64,000 nucleotides of DNA from Haemonchus contortus (Eukaryota > Nematoda > Chromadorea > Rhabditida > Trichostrongylidae), in NCBI GenBank assembly GCA_000469685.2, contig LS997565.1, positions 21,869,740-21,933,739 on the forward strand, written 5' to 3'. How positions within the stretch are numbered: the stretch's first letter is position 1; each line of letters starts with the position of its first letter. Below the pieces are notes generated by a model that saw only the letters and a program-made list of their open reading frames with translations, searched no databases and was not told the DNA's origin. This document shows, piece after piece, positions 22,701-33,791 of the stretch. A program made the position numbers and the translations under genes.

Positions 22701-25035
22701 GGGTGAGTTGGTCTGCAGCTCCTTCCGTTTTGGTGAGGGTACCTTTTCGTAAAGGCGTTGGCACATTATAGGTGCCCGCGATATTCTCGATGATCTTCCT
22801 AATAATGAATAATGAAAGTTGAAAAGAATCGGTACAAAACTGAAGGATGTCTCATTAGTGCAGTTCAACGAGTGAGACCCCTTGTTTTCTGTACTCATTC
22901 GCTCATGTTTTAGAACTGCGCAAAGCCAAGAAGGTTCTTGAGAAAAGCGAAAGGGAGTTGGAAGCTTTAGAAGCGGAACTGAACAGAGCTGAGTCAGATC
23001 ACAGAGTAAATCAGTTCAGCAAGTCAGTTGATAGATATTGGAATTGTTATAGCAGATATTCAAGAGATTAATGTCTTGTGATTTTTACAAAAGAAAAATT
23101 TCTATAAATGAAGAGCTGAAGAGCATGACACCATAGGCGCATGTTGTCGATGTTCTTAAAAGCTCTTTCAATAATTCTAGTTTTTTTTTTTAATTATGAT
23201 AGACCTCTCTTTCATCTTTTTTTTCAGGTTGATTGTAATTACCTTAGAAAGTGAAAAGGGTGGATCGGTACAGCTAGAATTGACTTACCAGGTCTATGGC
23301 GCGCATTGGAGTCCCAGCTATGACTTGCGTGTTGACACAAGTGGAAAGCAATCTCTCAAGGTAACAATTATTTCATCCATTCCTTTCGAATCGAGTTCTT
23401 TGATCGTCATTTTTCCCTCGAAAAAGTTTGTAAATCCTTTGCAGATCACTTATTTCGGAAATATATCTCAATCAACAGGAGAAGATTGGTCTAATGCTTC
23501 ACTTGTAAGCTCTTTTATCATCGCTGAGAACCTTTTTCATGTATTTAGTGCCGCAGCTCTGGATGGAATAGAGACTGCAGATCATCTCCAGGTACTTTCT
23601 ACTGCTCAGCCTTGCCTTGGTGGACAAATTCCCGAACTTGGCGTTTTGGAAGCTGTTTTCTATCGTCCTCCACCTCCCCCTGTTGCACAGCCTTATATGG
23701 CCAGAACTAAAATGTGCGTTCTCATAGAAGGAGGAACTGAAAAAGTTTCTGTGGGTTGAATAATTTCACGTTTGCAGGTTGAGAGCAGCACCAATGGCAG
23801 CAGGATCCCTTTTCGCTTCAGCGCAGAATGATATGGTTCTTGAGAGTACTCCAATGCATGCGGAGGTAAAGGCTTATTTAGGTGTGCTAGCGTTCTCCTT
23901 TCAATCGTTGTTATGCGCTGGATTCATTGTAGGCAGCTCGTGTTGTGGAACCTGCTCAGCACGCACTAAGCACGGAGTTCATAATTACCAAACCAGCGGC
24001 TATTCCATCAGATGGCGCAGAACACAAGGTACAAAATGCTCGGATGTAAAAATTCTCTTTTCTGCCTACATAGACACAATTTAGGTGACGATAGGGGTTG
24101 TTGACGTTACTCCTCAGATGATACATGAGTGTGTTCCATGCAAAAACACTAGCACTTTCCTCACGGCCTCCGCAGTTAACTCTTCGGCACTTCCATTTTT
24201 ACCAGGCAGTGCAGCTGTTTACCTCAACAACAGTTTCGTTGCAAAGGTGCAGACATTTTTCCATATTTGTCAACAATTTTAGTAAAAACGTCCGAAAATG
24301 TCAATAGAATCGAATCGTTGGTGCAACGTTTGAGCTGTATCCATTGATTATATATGTTTAGACTCACATGAAGAACGTATCTCCTGGCGAAAGATTCTCT
24401 TGCTCTCTTGGGGTAGATACTGCCCTGCGTGTAGAATACAAACCAGTCAAAAAATACCATGAGCAGGTTAGTTCGTTTCGCGTTCATTCACTTTGCAAGC
24501 AGAATAAGTCCATTTAGGTCGGCCTCATCAGTAAGAGCTCCTCTAACGTTCACGAACAGGTAATAGTCGTCAAGAACTCGCGTGCGCAACCTGTATTGCT
24601 AACGATCAAAGAACAGATTCCGAGAAGCACTGATGACAAAATTAAAGTAATGTTTTTTGTTGCATATTTATTTACGTTAATTGATGGCCTCAACTGCACT
24701 TAGGAATCCTTGATACTAATCGATATTGTTTAGGTGAGGCTTATTGCCCCAGTAGTGTCACAGACCGACGAGGGAGTAAACAGTGGAGAAGGTATAGATT
24801 CTCAATTGTTTGTTCCTCTCTTTGAGATAACTCCTTTGAAACTTAAGTGAGTACAGTTCTTGATTCAGGAGATTTAACCACTGCGGCAGAATTACCCAAA
24901 GAAGGATGCCGACTGAAAGGTGGTATTCTTGAGTGGACCATCGCGTTACAAGACGGGAAAACGGCAGAGTTACACGTGAAGTGGGCCGTTGATCACCCGA
25001 AGGACGAGGTGGTCGAGTTCGTGGAACGCCACTGA
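19773..25035 (+). CDS. DUF4140/DUF4139 domain protein, F37C4.5-like (MuiA-related family)
   Basis: Fifteen exons join in phase into 575 codons: 19773-19910, 22149-22268, 22327-22440, 22576-22702, 22914-23022, 23228-23360, 23445-23504, 23592-23713, 23778-23865, 23933-24028, 24085-24246, 24362-24466, 24518-24646, 24734-24791, 24869-25035. Most junctions are standard; the exon 5 donor (AA/GTCAGT) was chosen because it keeps the phase. The N-terminus has the DUF4140 pattern (VVVFNDRAELKR, SVRVDGRGDGTI), then a coiled coil (residues 87-203), then DUF4139 (TYQVYGAHWSPSYDLRVD, ISQSTGEDWSNASL, LSTAQP, a RPPPPP stretch near 292, and a C-terminal immunoglobulin-like region ending near FVERH). The family is known from bacteria (mucoidy inhibitor A) to nematodes; its biochemical function is unknown. 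No signal peptide is seen, so a cytosolic protein is inferred. All expected regions are present and unbroken. Confidence 0.92.
19911..22148. other. First intron of the DUF4139 gene
   Basis: The 2.2-kb intron holds no recognised gene. A G-rich run (GAGGGGGGGGGGAGGGGG, about 21139-21157) could form a quadruplex on the plus strand. ORFs such as 21837-22358 read through the exon 2 boundary and are not separate genes. Confidence 0.6.
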
Positions 25036-25955
25036 AAGATTCGTTGCCCTCGAGCATTTGCATTTGTATATTAATTCAGAGAAGATCTTTGACCAGATTT
25101 TACACTTTGAATCCTAATTTGCCTATTCCTAATCTATACTTACTGGAAGTTCTAAGCACAAACTTACTAAGCTTCCTGCCTTACCATCCGGTGATATTTT
25201 TCATGTGCAGTGAATCGCATTTCACTTTTGTTGATGTCACGTTGATGAACTTGAAGTAATGCATTAGTTTGTTAAAAATACTCCTCAAGAGTTGCATTAC
25301 TCTCAAGCTCTATATGTTTACAAATTGACGTCGTCCACATGCGTGTATTCGTTCGAAAACAGTCAATCAATGTTTTACATTGTATCTTAGCGTACTTCAT
25401 GGATAAAAGTTCTTTAATTATAGCCTAATGTAATTGGAAGGAATGTGAGCACGAGTTGATTGAAATGGAGTCAGATATTCTATGGGATTGAGTAGTATGT
25501 CACAAAATCTCAAGTCACCATCGAAAACGGCTGCTTCGTTGGATGTCCACTACCAACAGTGCTTGATTGTATTCATTGATTCACCATTAAAAGTTAGATG
25601 GAGCAAGCATCGCAAAAGAGTCTTGCTACGTTAACAAAGCGAGCGTACCCAAGGAAGAGACATGGTGTAAATTCTTCTTCTATTACAATGTAAATGCACG
25701 AGCCTGGAGTACCAAGGGTACAGCGCAACATGCACGTGAAGGTACTGCTCAGACCTGAATTTATCTACCATGGGGTGAATTGGATTAACCGAGAATAACC
25801 GATTTTTACAAACGTACTTCTGCAGTATCTGTATTTGACAACGCAGGTGGATTCAGGAGATGGACTCGACGTATCCGATGTGTTGGTTCGATATCTACCT
25901 TCTTCCTCCATGCACACGTGCGTGAAGAGTTAGCGGGCACTGTTGGTATCCCACA
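25036..25955. other. No recognised gene
   Basis: 3' flank of the DUF4139 gene. I see no canonical AATAAA close to its stop. No motif-bearing ORF. Confidence 0.4.
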
Positions 25956-26530
25956 TCAGCTGAAAGCTTGCATTCTAGTGGCTGGGAACTGAAGGAGAAG
26001 CGATTCGAGGCTTTATCCTCTCTGAAATACCCTGGGTGGCAACCCCTAGTGAAGAACAGGAAGGTAAACGTGCAAATGGAGAAGATGAAGAAGGATCACG
26101 GAGGCCGGATCTATTTGTTTAAAAGGGATGGCTACGACGAATAAACCCTTATACTCCAACTGTGGTGTCTCCAACTAACTGGCGATTAGGAGGAGCTCGC
26201 GGAAGAAGGCCGAGCATCTGGGAGCCCCTGCATTCGAGTGGCTGGGAAGTGAAGGGAAGGCGATTCGGGACCTTATAGTCTTTGGAATACCCTGGGTAAC
26301 TGCCGAGAATCCACCCAGTCTCTACTGTGGCGTCCGAAAGGGCCGCCCGGTAGAGGCTGCTGAAATCTCAGGGCCAACAAAGGCTGCCCGAAAGGAAAAG
26401 GACTAAGACGGCATCTATATTTTCAATGCTTTCATCGGAAGTGTGTTTCTAAAACTTGATGTTGCAGGCCAGAAAGGTTGAGGACGACGTCAAGTGTAGC
26501 CGTTCCGTTGAGCGTAACTAGGGATTGTGA
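25956..26530 (+). mobile_element. 5' fragment of LINE family A
   Basis: Bases 26350-26510 match 3150-3310 of LINE family A: GAGGCTGCT-AAATCTCAGGGCC, AAGGA-AAGGAC-AAGA, and the GCC/GCTAGGAAG...ACGACGTC segment. Upstream, a phrase starting GCATTC-AGTGGCTGGGAA and ending AATACCCTGGGT occurs twice, at about 25970 and 26227, about 257 bp apart, suggesting a partial tandem duplication in the 5' region. It stops before most of the endonuclease. A LINE keeping only its 5' end is unusual, since truncation normally removes the 5' end. Confidence 0.7.
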
Positions 26531-27287
26531 GGTAGGCTCGTTCCCATTAACATCACCTCATAGTTTTTAAGTTTGTCACAGTTTTTAAAGCTTAGTCGGG
26601 GTTCCGTGAATAGCTCTGGGTATCAGAGTATTTGTATGGAAGTGGCTTGATAATGCAGACTTATTATTCCTTCTCATGATGGGGGTTTTATGCAGTTGCG
26701 TGCGATTGACGTTAAACAGTATTCATGTCCGTTCCATACGGACCCAGCAATTGCGCGCTCTAATAACAATATGTGGTACCAATCCAAATGCAAGCCTTGT
26801 TTTAATTTTTAATGAATTTAAGGAGTGGTGTTCATAATGCTTTTTTGGGTTTCTCCAGAAGGAGCTATTGTTCCGGGACTTAATTCTTAGTGCTCGTTGT
26901 TCAGCTTTGAATCTGCTGTCTTAAGAAATGTTTGAGTTCCAGATTTCTGGTGATAATGTTAACCACCAATTGTTCACCGGTTCGACCTTTACCGTCGGTT
27001 CTCACAAGAGGTATTGCTACTTCTTCGCGTCTTGATAAGAACCAAGCCGGGAAGTACAGAGTAAGTTTGCATTTTTCTCGTGATGATTCCTGTTTCAACT
27101 TATAACACATAGTAAGGGATTTCAACGAGGAAAAGTTGATGTTTCTTCATTATTTGAAGAAGAGACAATGGCTTTGTCCTTTTGCTACTTTCTAGTTCTG
27201 CCGCAGCTTTTGCGGATGGATTATTCAACTCCTGTCAACTTTTCTAGAACATTTTTGAATTGATTTGTGAAAAAAGTGTGAAACCAT
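26531..27287. other. No recognised gene
   Basis: AT-rich; only a motif-free 74-codon minus-strand ORF (26901-27125). Confidence 0.4.
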
Positions 27288-27306
27288 GGGGGGGGGGGGG
27301 GGGGGG
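27288..27306. repeat. Homopolymer of 19 G
   Basis: An uninterrupted G run. The exact length may be a sequencing or assembly approximation. Confidence 0.85.
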
Positions 27307-27487
27307 AGGTCGACTGGATCACTTGTCGCCTATCGTCCCTTGTACATCAATTTGTTTGAGTACCTCCCGGTTCGGCGATGTTGTGAGCTGATGTATTCTA
27401 CTGGCTATGCTCTCTCGACGGATGAAGAAGGAATCATTCCTTTCACAGGCAAATTGACGTTAAACTGGCCGCCCTCCTGATGTTCGT

Positions 27488-27890
27488 TTGAAGCCCAAAC
27501 CCACGAGGTAAGCAAACCAGCTCGTTTGGCCCTTCTGCTGGATACATATGCTTATTCTGCAATTCTTTTTAAGGTTCTCATGATCCCACTCAGGGAAAGT
27601 ACGTGGAGAGTCGCTTCTAAATCCCAGGTGGAAGACACTTCCTTGTTCATATGTGGAAGACATTGGGCGAATATATGAATTAACTGTTAAAGCACACCAT
27701 ACTGTCGCAGTTGCACGGCAGCCCTATGTACACCATATAAAGTACTCCCACCTGGGAATTAGAAGCGACTCTCCAGGTACTGTCCCTGAGTGGGATTATG
27801 AGACCCTCAAACAGAATCGCAGAATAAGCAAATGCATCCAGCAGAAGGGCCAAACGGGCTGGTTTGCTTACCTCCAAACCCACAAGGTAT
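27488..27890. repeat. Inverted repeat with about 145-bp arms, each reading as the same peptide
   Basis: Arm 27488-27634 and arm 27749-27890 are reverse complements at high but imperfect identity, separated by about 114 bp. Both arms stay open in the outgoing frame: minus-strand 27460-27663 and plus-strand 27653-28033 both read RSDSP followed by PEWD, then RRIS/CRIS and CIQQKGQT-WFAYL. It may be a foldback repeat or a head-to-head duplicated exon of an unknown gene. No target duplication was found. Confidence 0.75.
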
Positions 27891-28442
27891 CCGCCCTCAT
27901 CCAACGATCCTCAGGAAACCGCATGCCCATACCTTCTGTTCTTCGATTCCTCAGCCTGTACAGCAAAGTCCCTTATTCCCTGTCCCCCAATGCTTTCAAA
28001 CATGGCTGGGTGTCGGATATAGCAGCAAGGTGAGACAGTTACAGCAGGGTTTTGCTATTCATGATTTGCAGTTGATGCACAATAAGACACTATAATTATC
28101 TCACTGGCTGATTCGATAACTCCGCGGATAGTTGGTAACGGTATTTTGATACTGGAGTTATTTTTAAAAAGCGTGAAATTCGCTGATGATATGGCCCCAG
28201 TCGGTGTTTTTGGTGACCCATAACTATTTCGAATTTCAGCTTTTACAGCTTTCTCGATAGCACGATTGATAATTCCTTTTTTGCACCTTAGTCCTTAGTC
28301 GAATAACGACCCGACCCAAAAGTATCATTTGTATCCATAAAGATCAGCCTGACATGATCCAGCCACAACTATCGCTCAAATGAGTGACCATTTTCCTAAC
28401 AAATCCCGTATCTATGGATCAGATTCTATAGAACATGCGATT
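27891..28442. other. No recognised gene
   Basis: The ORF leaving the right arm of the inverted repeat continues to 28033, then AT-rich sequence follows with nothing recognisable. Confidence 0.35.
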
Positions 28443-28676
28443 TCAGCGAATAATGTCGGCGAGAAAAACGGAGCGCAGTTGGTGGCGCCATGGGCTTTTG
28501 ACGAGGAGAGGTGATGGATATGTGGTTAGCTCCTTGACTTCCAGCAGCAACCATGAAACAGTGGAGTTGGCGTAGGGGGACGAGTGCATCGAGTCGTAGC
28601 CGTCCGTGTCTAGAAGAGCCTTGAGTTCCACGGACTGTGCCTTTTGTAAGGATCTCCGTCTGAAACCTGAAGACAT
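28443..28676 (-). CDS. Unrecognised small ORF with coding-like codon use (77 codons)
   Basis: The minus-strand ATG at 28676 lies two bases after TTCTAG, a possible trans-splice acceptor. The frame stays open for 77 codons and ends LADIIR. Third positions in the middle (codons for DGYDSMHSSPYANS) are mostly C or G, unlike the surrounding AT-rich DNA, which suggests selection on codons. There is no signal peptide or membrane segment, and I do not recognise a family. It might instead be the last exon of a minus-strand gene, since TTTCAG also occurs inside at about codon 6. It is divergent from the uS3m gene to its right. Confidence 0.42.
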   Translation of the reverse strand: MSSGFRRRSLQKAQSVELKALLDTDGYDSMHSSPYANSTVSWLLLEVKELTTYPSPLLVKSPWRHQLRSVFLADIIR

Positions 28677-28991
28677 GGCTAGAACCGGAGGGGAAACCGG
28701 ATCAGTTACAAATTGCGATTTGAACGTTCCACAGCACTGAGCTTACCTTCTGCGCGCTCTGCTGTTACGCCTTATTCCATCCTTTACAGGTGGAAAATGT
28801 CAATTCAATTCTTTCAATTGAATGCCCAAGATCTTATTGAATTCCTACCTTCTTTTGAACTGAGCAGGTAAATTCAAGTTGAGCAGAAAATAAACTGCTG
28901 AAGAAATACTACATAGTTGTAGTATTATTGTTATCGTTTAATTTTGATATGCATTGTCCTTGAAGAACAGTTTGTGACTTCATATTTTCAG

Positions 28992-30534
28992 TCAACGACT
29001 AATCGGTCACAGCTGCTTACCTATGAAATGGCGCAGAAGCCGCATCATATCGGTGTTCGAAAGTCGTGGTTATCATGGCATTCTCAGAATTTAGAAGGTT
29101 CGGAATTTTTTATTATCAGACGGAGATAATGTATTGATTTTCGACTAGAAGCTCACCCCATAATGATGGAATTACGTGATTATCTTGACCTACTAACCTC
29201 CGTCTATGTTTTTTTTTTTCGTTTAGGATTCAGACAATCACAACCGCTCATGGTTGTGCACGACGAGGTTATCCGCCGATTCATACGTGGATTTTTCCCG
29301 CAAAATGTGGTAATTTCTGGTGAGGAGGTGAGTTCATCTCAGGTATTCAAAGAAGTCTAGAATTTTTCATACAATTTTTTAAATAATTTTTTATCATGAT
29401 AATAGTGATTGTAAGGAGCATCTGCGAGCTTAGGGGCTATGTAACACTCTACTATTAAAGCGAACAAGTCTCGCTCAAATTGTTTCTCCACCCACTGTTG
29501 CCAGTGAATTAACCAAAAGTCTCCATTTCTGCCAGATTTTTTTTTAAATCTGAGAGCTTGGTTCTACTCCTCTTCACTGTTATTTTTACGCCATCTCACG
29601 GGTAGTCTTTTCCGAATGAACGTCGCTACTCTCTTTTATGCAAAGCATCCTGCATCCTTTTTTCAGCAAATTTATTCGGGAGCCGTCTTATTTCTCTTTA
29701 TCAATCGTTATCTTTTGACCGGACTTTCAGTATAATACCTTCTCATGCGACGAGTAGAGAAAAACCTCCAGCATGATGACCCCGTCATTAGATTCTTATA
29801 ATAACAATAAATATTGGTTATATAGTTTATTATAATATGAAGTAGTTCGGAAAGTGCCTGACAAAAATTTTGCATAGTCCAGACTTTTTTGAAATGTGCA
29901 TGTTAAGTTGACATGGAATTGCAATATAAGGATATTATTAATTTGTATGTGCTCTACACGTTTTGGTCTCTTTTTCTTGCATATTTAATCTCATATTGGG
30001 TATGAAGTAAGTGGGTATTCGTGTTTATACTCGAGTTCGACTTCGCTACTCTGCTCCTAAACCCATGGGACTAGTATTTGAAACCTCTTCCAGCGGTCTG
30101 TCAACTCACGGTTCCAAGGCTTCAGACTTGGCAGAAGGAATGTAGATGATGAATTCTGATCTGAATTCGATCAACCGGCTGCGATATCATGAAATATTCA
30201 GATATTTTGTTCTCATACAATAGAGTAGCGTCCAGTTATCGTATTTCGGTGAAATTCCCGCCCCTTATCAGAGAAATTTGTGACTATTGTGGAATTTTCG
30301 ACAGCTTTTGACCATGTATAATAACAGAAAACTATTTAGCTTGTGATCAAACGCAGAGGTAATGTGGTCACGGTGGCAGGCTTCCTGCAGTACTCTCGTC
30401 GCTTCGATATCCGTCGCATTTACTGGATGTTTGGTTTCACGGAAGAATTTCTTTCGATACTTCTCAAGCAACCTGTGAAGCTCGAACTAGCCTTTGTGGA
30501 AAGTGAAGCGGACATAGCTTATAATTACATATAA
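28992..30534 (+). CDS. mrps-24: Mitochondrial small-subunit ribosomal protein S24 (uS3m), first exon not placed
   Basis: Three in-phase exons: 28992-29097, 29227-29327 and 30340-30534 (stop TAA). Together they give 133 residues: LTYEMAQKPHHIGVRKSWLSW, the FIRGFFP segment, then LVIKRRGNVV, DIRRIYWMFGFTEEFLSILL and KQPVKLEL, ending YNYI. This is the order and C-terminus of the S24/uS3m family, a component of the small subunit of mitochondrial ribosomes; human MRPS24 has 167 residues. The missing piece is the N-terminal targeting presequence. An ATG exon at 28797-28867 has good splice signals but ends in phase 2 and cannot join exon 28992, so it is not used. The 1.0-kb third intron holds nothing recognised. 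Confidence 0.9.
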
Positions 30535-32724
30535 GATTCAGATTATTTATTAGTTAGTTTTTTTCATAGTTGTTTGTTGAATCTTTGTTTTCCCAGAACT
30601 TCGATAGTTTTTACAACTAAATTGGGATCTTGTGCAGTCGTTGGAAACGCTAGTGAATGTAATATTTGTCAAGGTAGATTCTTTTGGCATAGGCTCCTTT
30701 ATTTTTTATAGTGTGTGTCGTCGCGTCATATAAGCCTTCTGTGCGACGACGATACCGTGCCTTTCGAACTATGTCGAGAACGGTGCTTAAATATATAATA
30801 TTTGCTTTTTAGTTTACCGACCATTTACTACTATCACATTAGTTGCTTAGCTTGTAAACGACTATCGGTCGTTTGGAAGGTCTTTATGACCACGTAAGGG
30901 GGTCTAGAGCCAAGATCCCTAATCGGTGTGGCCATTGAAATGTGACTTATACATTTAGACTTGTTCAGATTTCGAATGATGAACTAAAACCTGGCATCCA
31001 AAACTGCTGGAGGCTTCTCAAGACGAGATTATGAAAATGATTTTTGGTGGGCACTTAACTTAAGCGAACACAAAGGACTTGGATGGTAGGGGTTCTCAGC
31101 GACGGCCTGGAGCAATGGTGAAAGAGACCGCTTCTCGGAAGTTGTTGGAGGCGAAAATTTTGCATTGTACAAAGCCTTTCTTTAAACCAAGATGCTCCTG
31201 TTATGTTGATTTTATCGCAATTTATGGCTTCTCGTGTTTTAGATGATTCGTTTCCTTCTTAAGCCCCCAATTTCACTTCAATTTTCTTCACGTTTATACA
31301 CCTTGTATCCACAGTGAGATAGTTTTAGCTTTTACATAGACATATATGGTATTCTGTCACAGAATATTCGAAGTTTTCACTACTAGACCAACGAATAAAA
31401 GAATGTGTCTTTTTCTGTTGTTTCACGATCACTCGCCAAACCGGAAGGAAAAAAAGTGTGGGCATTTGAAAATCACCCGGGAAGCGCTCAGGTAGCTAGC
31501 GACGTGCCATGATCAGGGTGACATTTCTTGTATTCAACAGCCCAGACTGACTTAAGAAAATTGACAGTAAGGGAATAATTGATTCACGAGCGTCTACGAA
31601 AAATTGAGACCAAGAGCTACTACGTATGAGTTGCGGTGCGTTCGAGCAACAGGGGCGTTCGGAAGTATTTGGGATTTTGAGCTTTTCGAATTTTTTTCTC
31701 CTATTGAACGGCCCTTAACCTCTTTCTCTTCATTTATCTTTTGTAATGCTTCAGGTAATTTCAAAGTCACTCTCATAAAACTTTTGGCAAAAAATGAGAT
31801 ACGTGAGATTTAATATCCTCATCTTCAATAAGGTTCTCTCATTCAATGACTGCTGCAACGCCCGTATTGAGGGGTATTCGAATGGCGCGAAATAAGGGTT
31901 TCACGATGGATGCCACAACAATTCTCAACTCATTTTCAGTAATTTAATGTCGAGTCATTAAAGATGCGTTCATTCTCGATCACGTGATTTCTATGGAAGA
32001 AAGTGCTAGTGTTCTTCTCTAGTCCAGTTACCTCTCTTCAGGCAGATGCCAAGGCAAGTGCCCTCAGGGGCATCAGAAGAATCCCACACTATTACCGATC
32101 CACATCCGAGAAGACACAGTCGTTCTGCACCGCTTTCTATCGAGATTAAATTTCTTTTCAGTAGAACAACGACTCGTGAGCAAGTTTAGACGTTTTGTCT
32201 CTGCTTCTTGCTTCGATCTATAGAGGGAAATCATCGTGTTTGCTGAGATGATGCCATCTCAGCAGGTGCTATGATTTTCTTCAACGGACCCTTCGAGACT
32301 TTGTATAATGTCTTCAAACAGGAGGCTCATTCTCACTGAGGCTTTCTTTTAACCGTCCTTAGCGGTACTAATCATATAGCTTGTAACGACACTTCTGAAT
32401 AGTTTCAGAACGGTAGGATTCTTCGTGATGCAGCAGAAGGAATGCTACCGTTCTGGAACGCTTGAAGGCATTTTGCAAGCTACATCACAGAGATGATGAA
32501 TGCTAAAGGTAGTGTTGGTATTTGTACACATAGCTCAATGAGTGGGATTCCAAATAAGATTGGAAATCAATTTAAAATCTACATTCGACTCTCCTTACTT
32601 TCGCATCAACCTAGTGAATCTTTTCTGAGCCGAGATTTCGAATTCCAATGGACTGTAAGCCAAATCCCCTCAGTGATGGGAAAAGGCAAAACATTTCTTC
32701 CTTCAAAATGTTTCTAGATATCTC
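30535..32724. other. Intergenic, no recognised gene
   Basis: AT-rich sequence with short motif-free ORFs. Near 32040-32480 there is a locally GC-richer stretch without coding motifs. Confidence 0.4.
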
Positions 32725-32727
32725 TTA

Positions 32728-33788
32728 CAAGGAAGGTCTTTCAGGGCGTGGGACCCTTTTTGAAAATGGTTTCTTGCATGGTATAGGGGCATGAGCACTG
32801 AGTACAGAACTATGGTCCATTTCCGCTAAATGGCCTTCTGAATACCAAAAAAAAGACTGATAATGATTTTGACAGACATTACCGTTTTAACCCACTAAGC
32901 GTCGTTCGTTTCATTCATGGCGCCGACTGTCAGCACAGTAGAAAGGGCTCGTGGAGGCGACATTGAAAATAACGTGAACGGTAGTCAAAAAAGGGGCCCA
33001 CATGATTCGTTTTCCCACAGGAGTCCGCGGTGGACGCCCAGAGGAAGGTCGCAATCGGGAATCCTGTTGTTTTTGCATTGACGAACGAGGTCGAGGACAG
33101 CTTCCATCGAATAGGAACCACATTGTAGGGTTGGGACCCCCAACCCCATCATTACATTGTTTATATAGTGTGAAATTAAGAGACACCTTTATACTCCTGG
33201 GAGTGTGAAGCCTGGAAGCCCTCCACTGATAGTGCTCCACACAACAAATATTAACGGGTAGAGGTTATGTGCCTGGCTGGTCCTGGTCACGACCATGACC
33301 AGTCAAGCGATTGCTTTGGCCCTGGTGCAATATGAAGCCAATCTGGAGGTGGCAGCATAAAATGCAAAAACGACAAAGCCTCGGGAATCTGAACCATCAA
33401 TCCTCCCTAGTCTTCCTTCCTCGAAGTCCACATCGCTATCCACCACACCATCCGTCACTGCTGGCAGCTCAACCGTGGAAAGCCTATATGAAACTTCCCC
33501 GCACTTTTCAACATGTGGGCCCCTTTTTTGACTACCATTCACGTTATTTACAATGTCGCCTCCACGGGCCCTTTCTACTGTGCTGACAGTCGACGCCATG
33601 AATGAAACGAACGACGCTCAGTGGGTTAAATCGGCAATTTCTGACAAAATCATTTTCACTCTTTCTTTTGGCATTCAGAAAGCCATTTAGCGAAAATGGA
33701 CCATAGTTCTATACTCAGTGCTCATGCCCCTATACCATGCAAAAATCCATTTTCAAAAAGCGTCCCACGCCCTGAAAGACCTTCCCTG
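32728..33788. mobile_element. Foldback DNA transposon, 1.06 kb, TTA flanks
   Basis: Arms of roughly 280 bp (32728-33002 and 33509-33788) are inverted copies: the left starts CAAGGAAGGTCTTTCAGGGC and the right ends GCCCTGAAAGACCTTCCCTG. TTA lies directly outside both ends (32725-32727 and 33789-33791). The central 500 bp also shows weak inverted similarity. There is no transposase. A 3-bp TTA duplication is typical of PIF/Harbinger elements; that assignment is inference. Transcription through it would give a long hairpin RNA. Confidence 0.8.
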
Positions 33789-33791
33789 TTA

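Noticed and set aside
22772..22810. Alternative exon after TTATAG in the DUF4139 gene
   Set aside because: It reaches a stop within 14 codons; skipping to the TTTTAG acceptor at 22913 keeps the coiled coil in phase.
23505..23591. Open frame between DUF4139 exons 7 and 8 that could be retained
   Set aside because: Has GTAAGC donor and CTCCAG acceptor, and splicing it out restores the family sequence (SNASL joined to VLSTAQP).
28797..28867. Possible first exon of the uS3m gene with trans-splice-like acceptor and GTAAAT donor
   Set aside because: It ends in phase 2 whereas the next exon starts in phase 0, and its peptide is not presequence-like.
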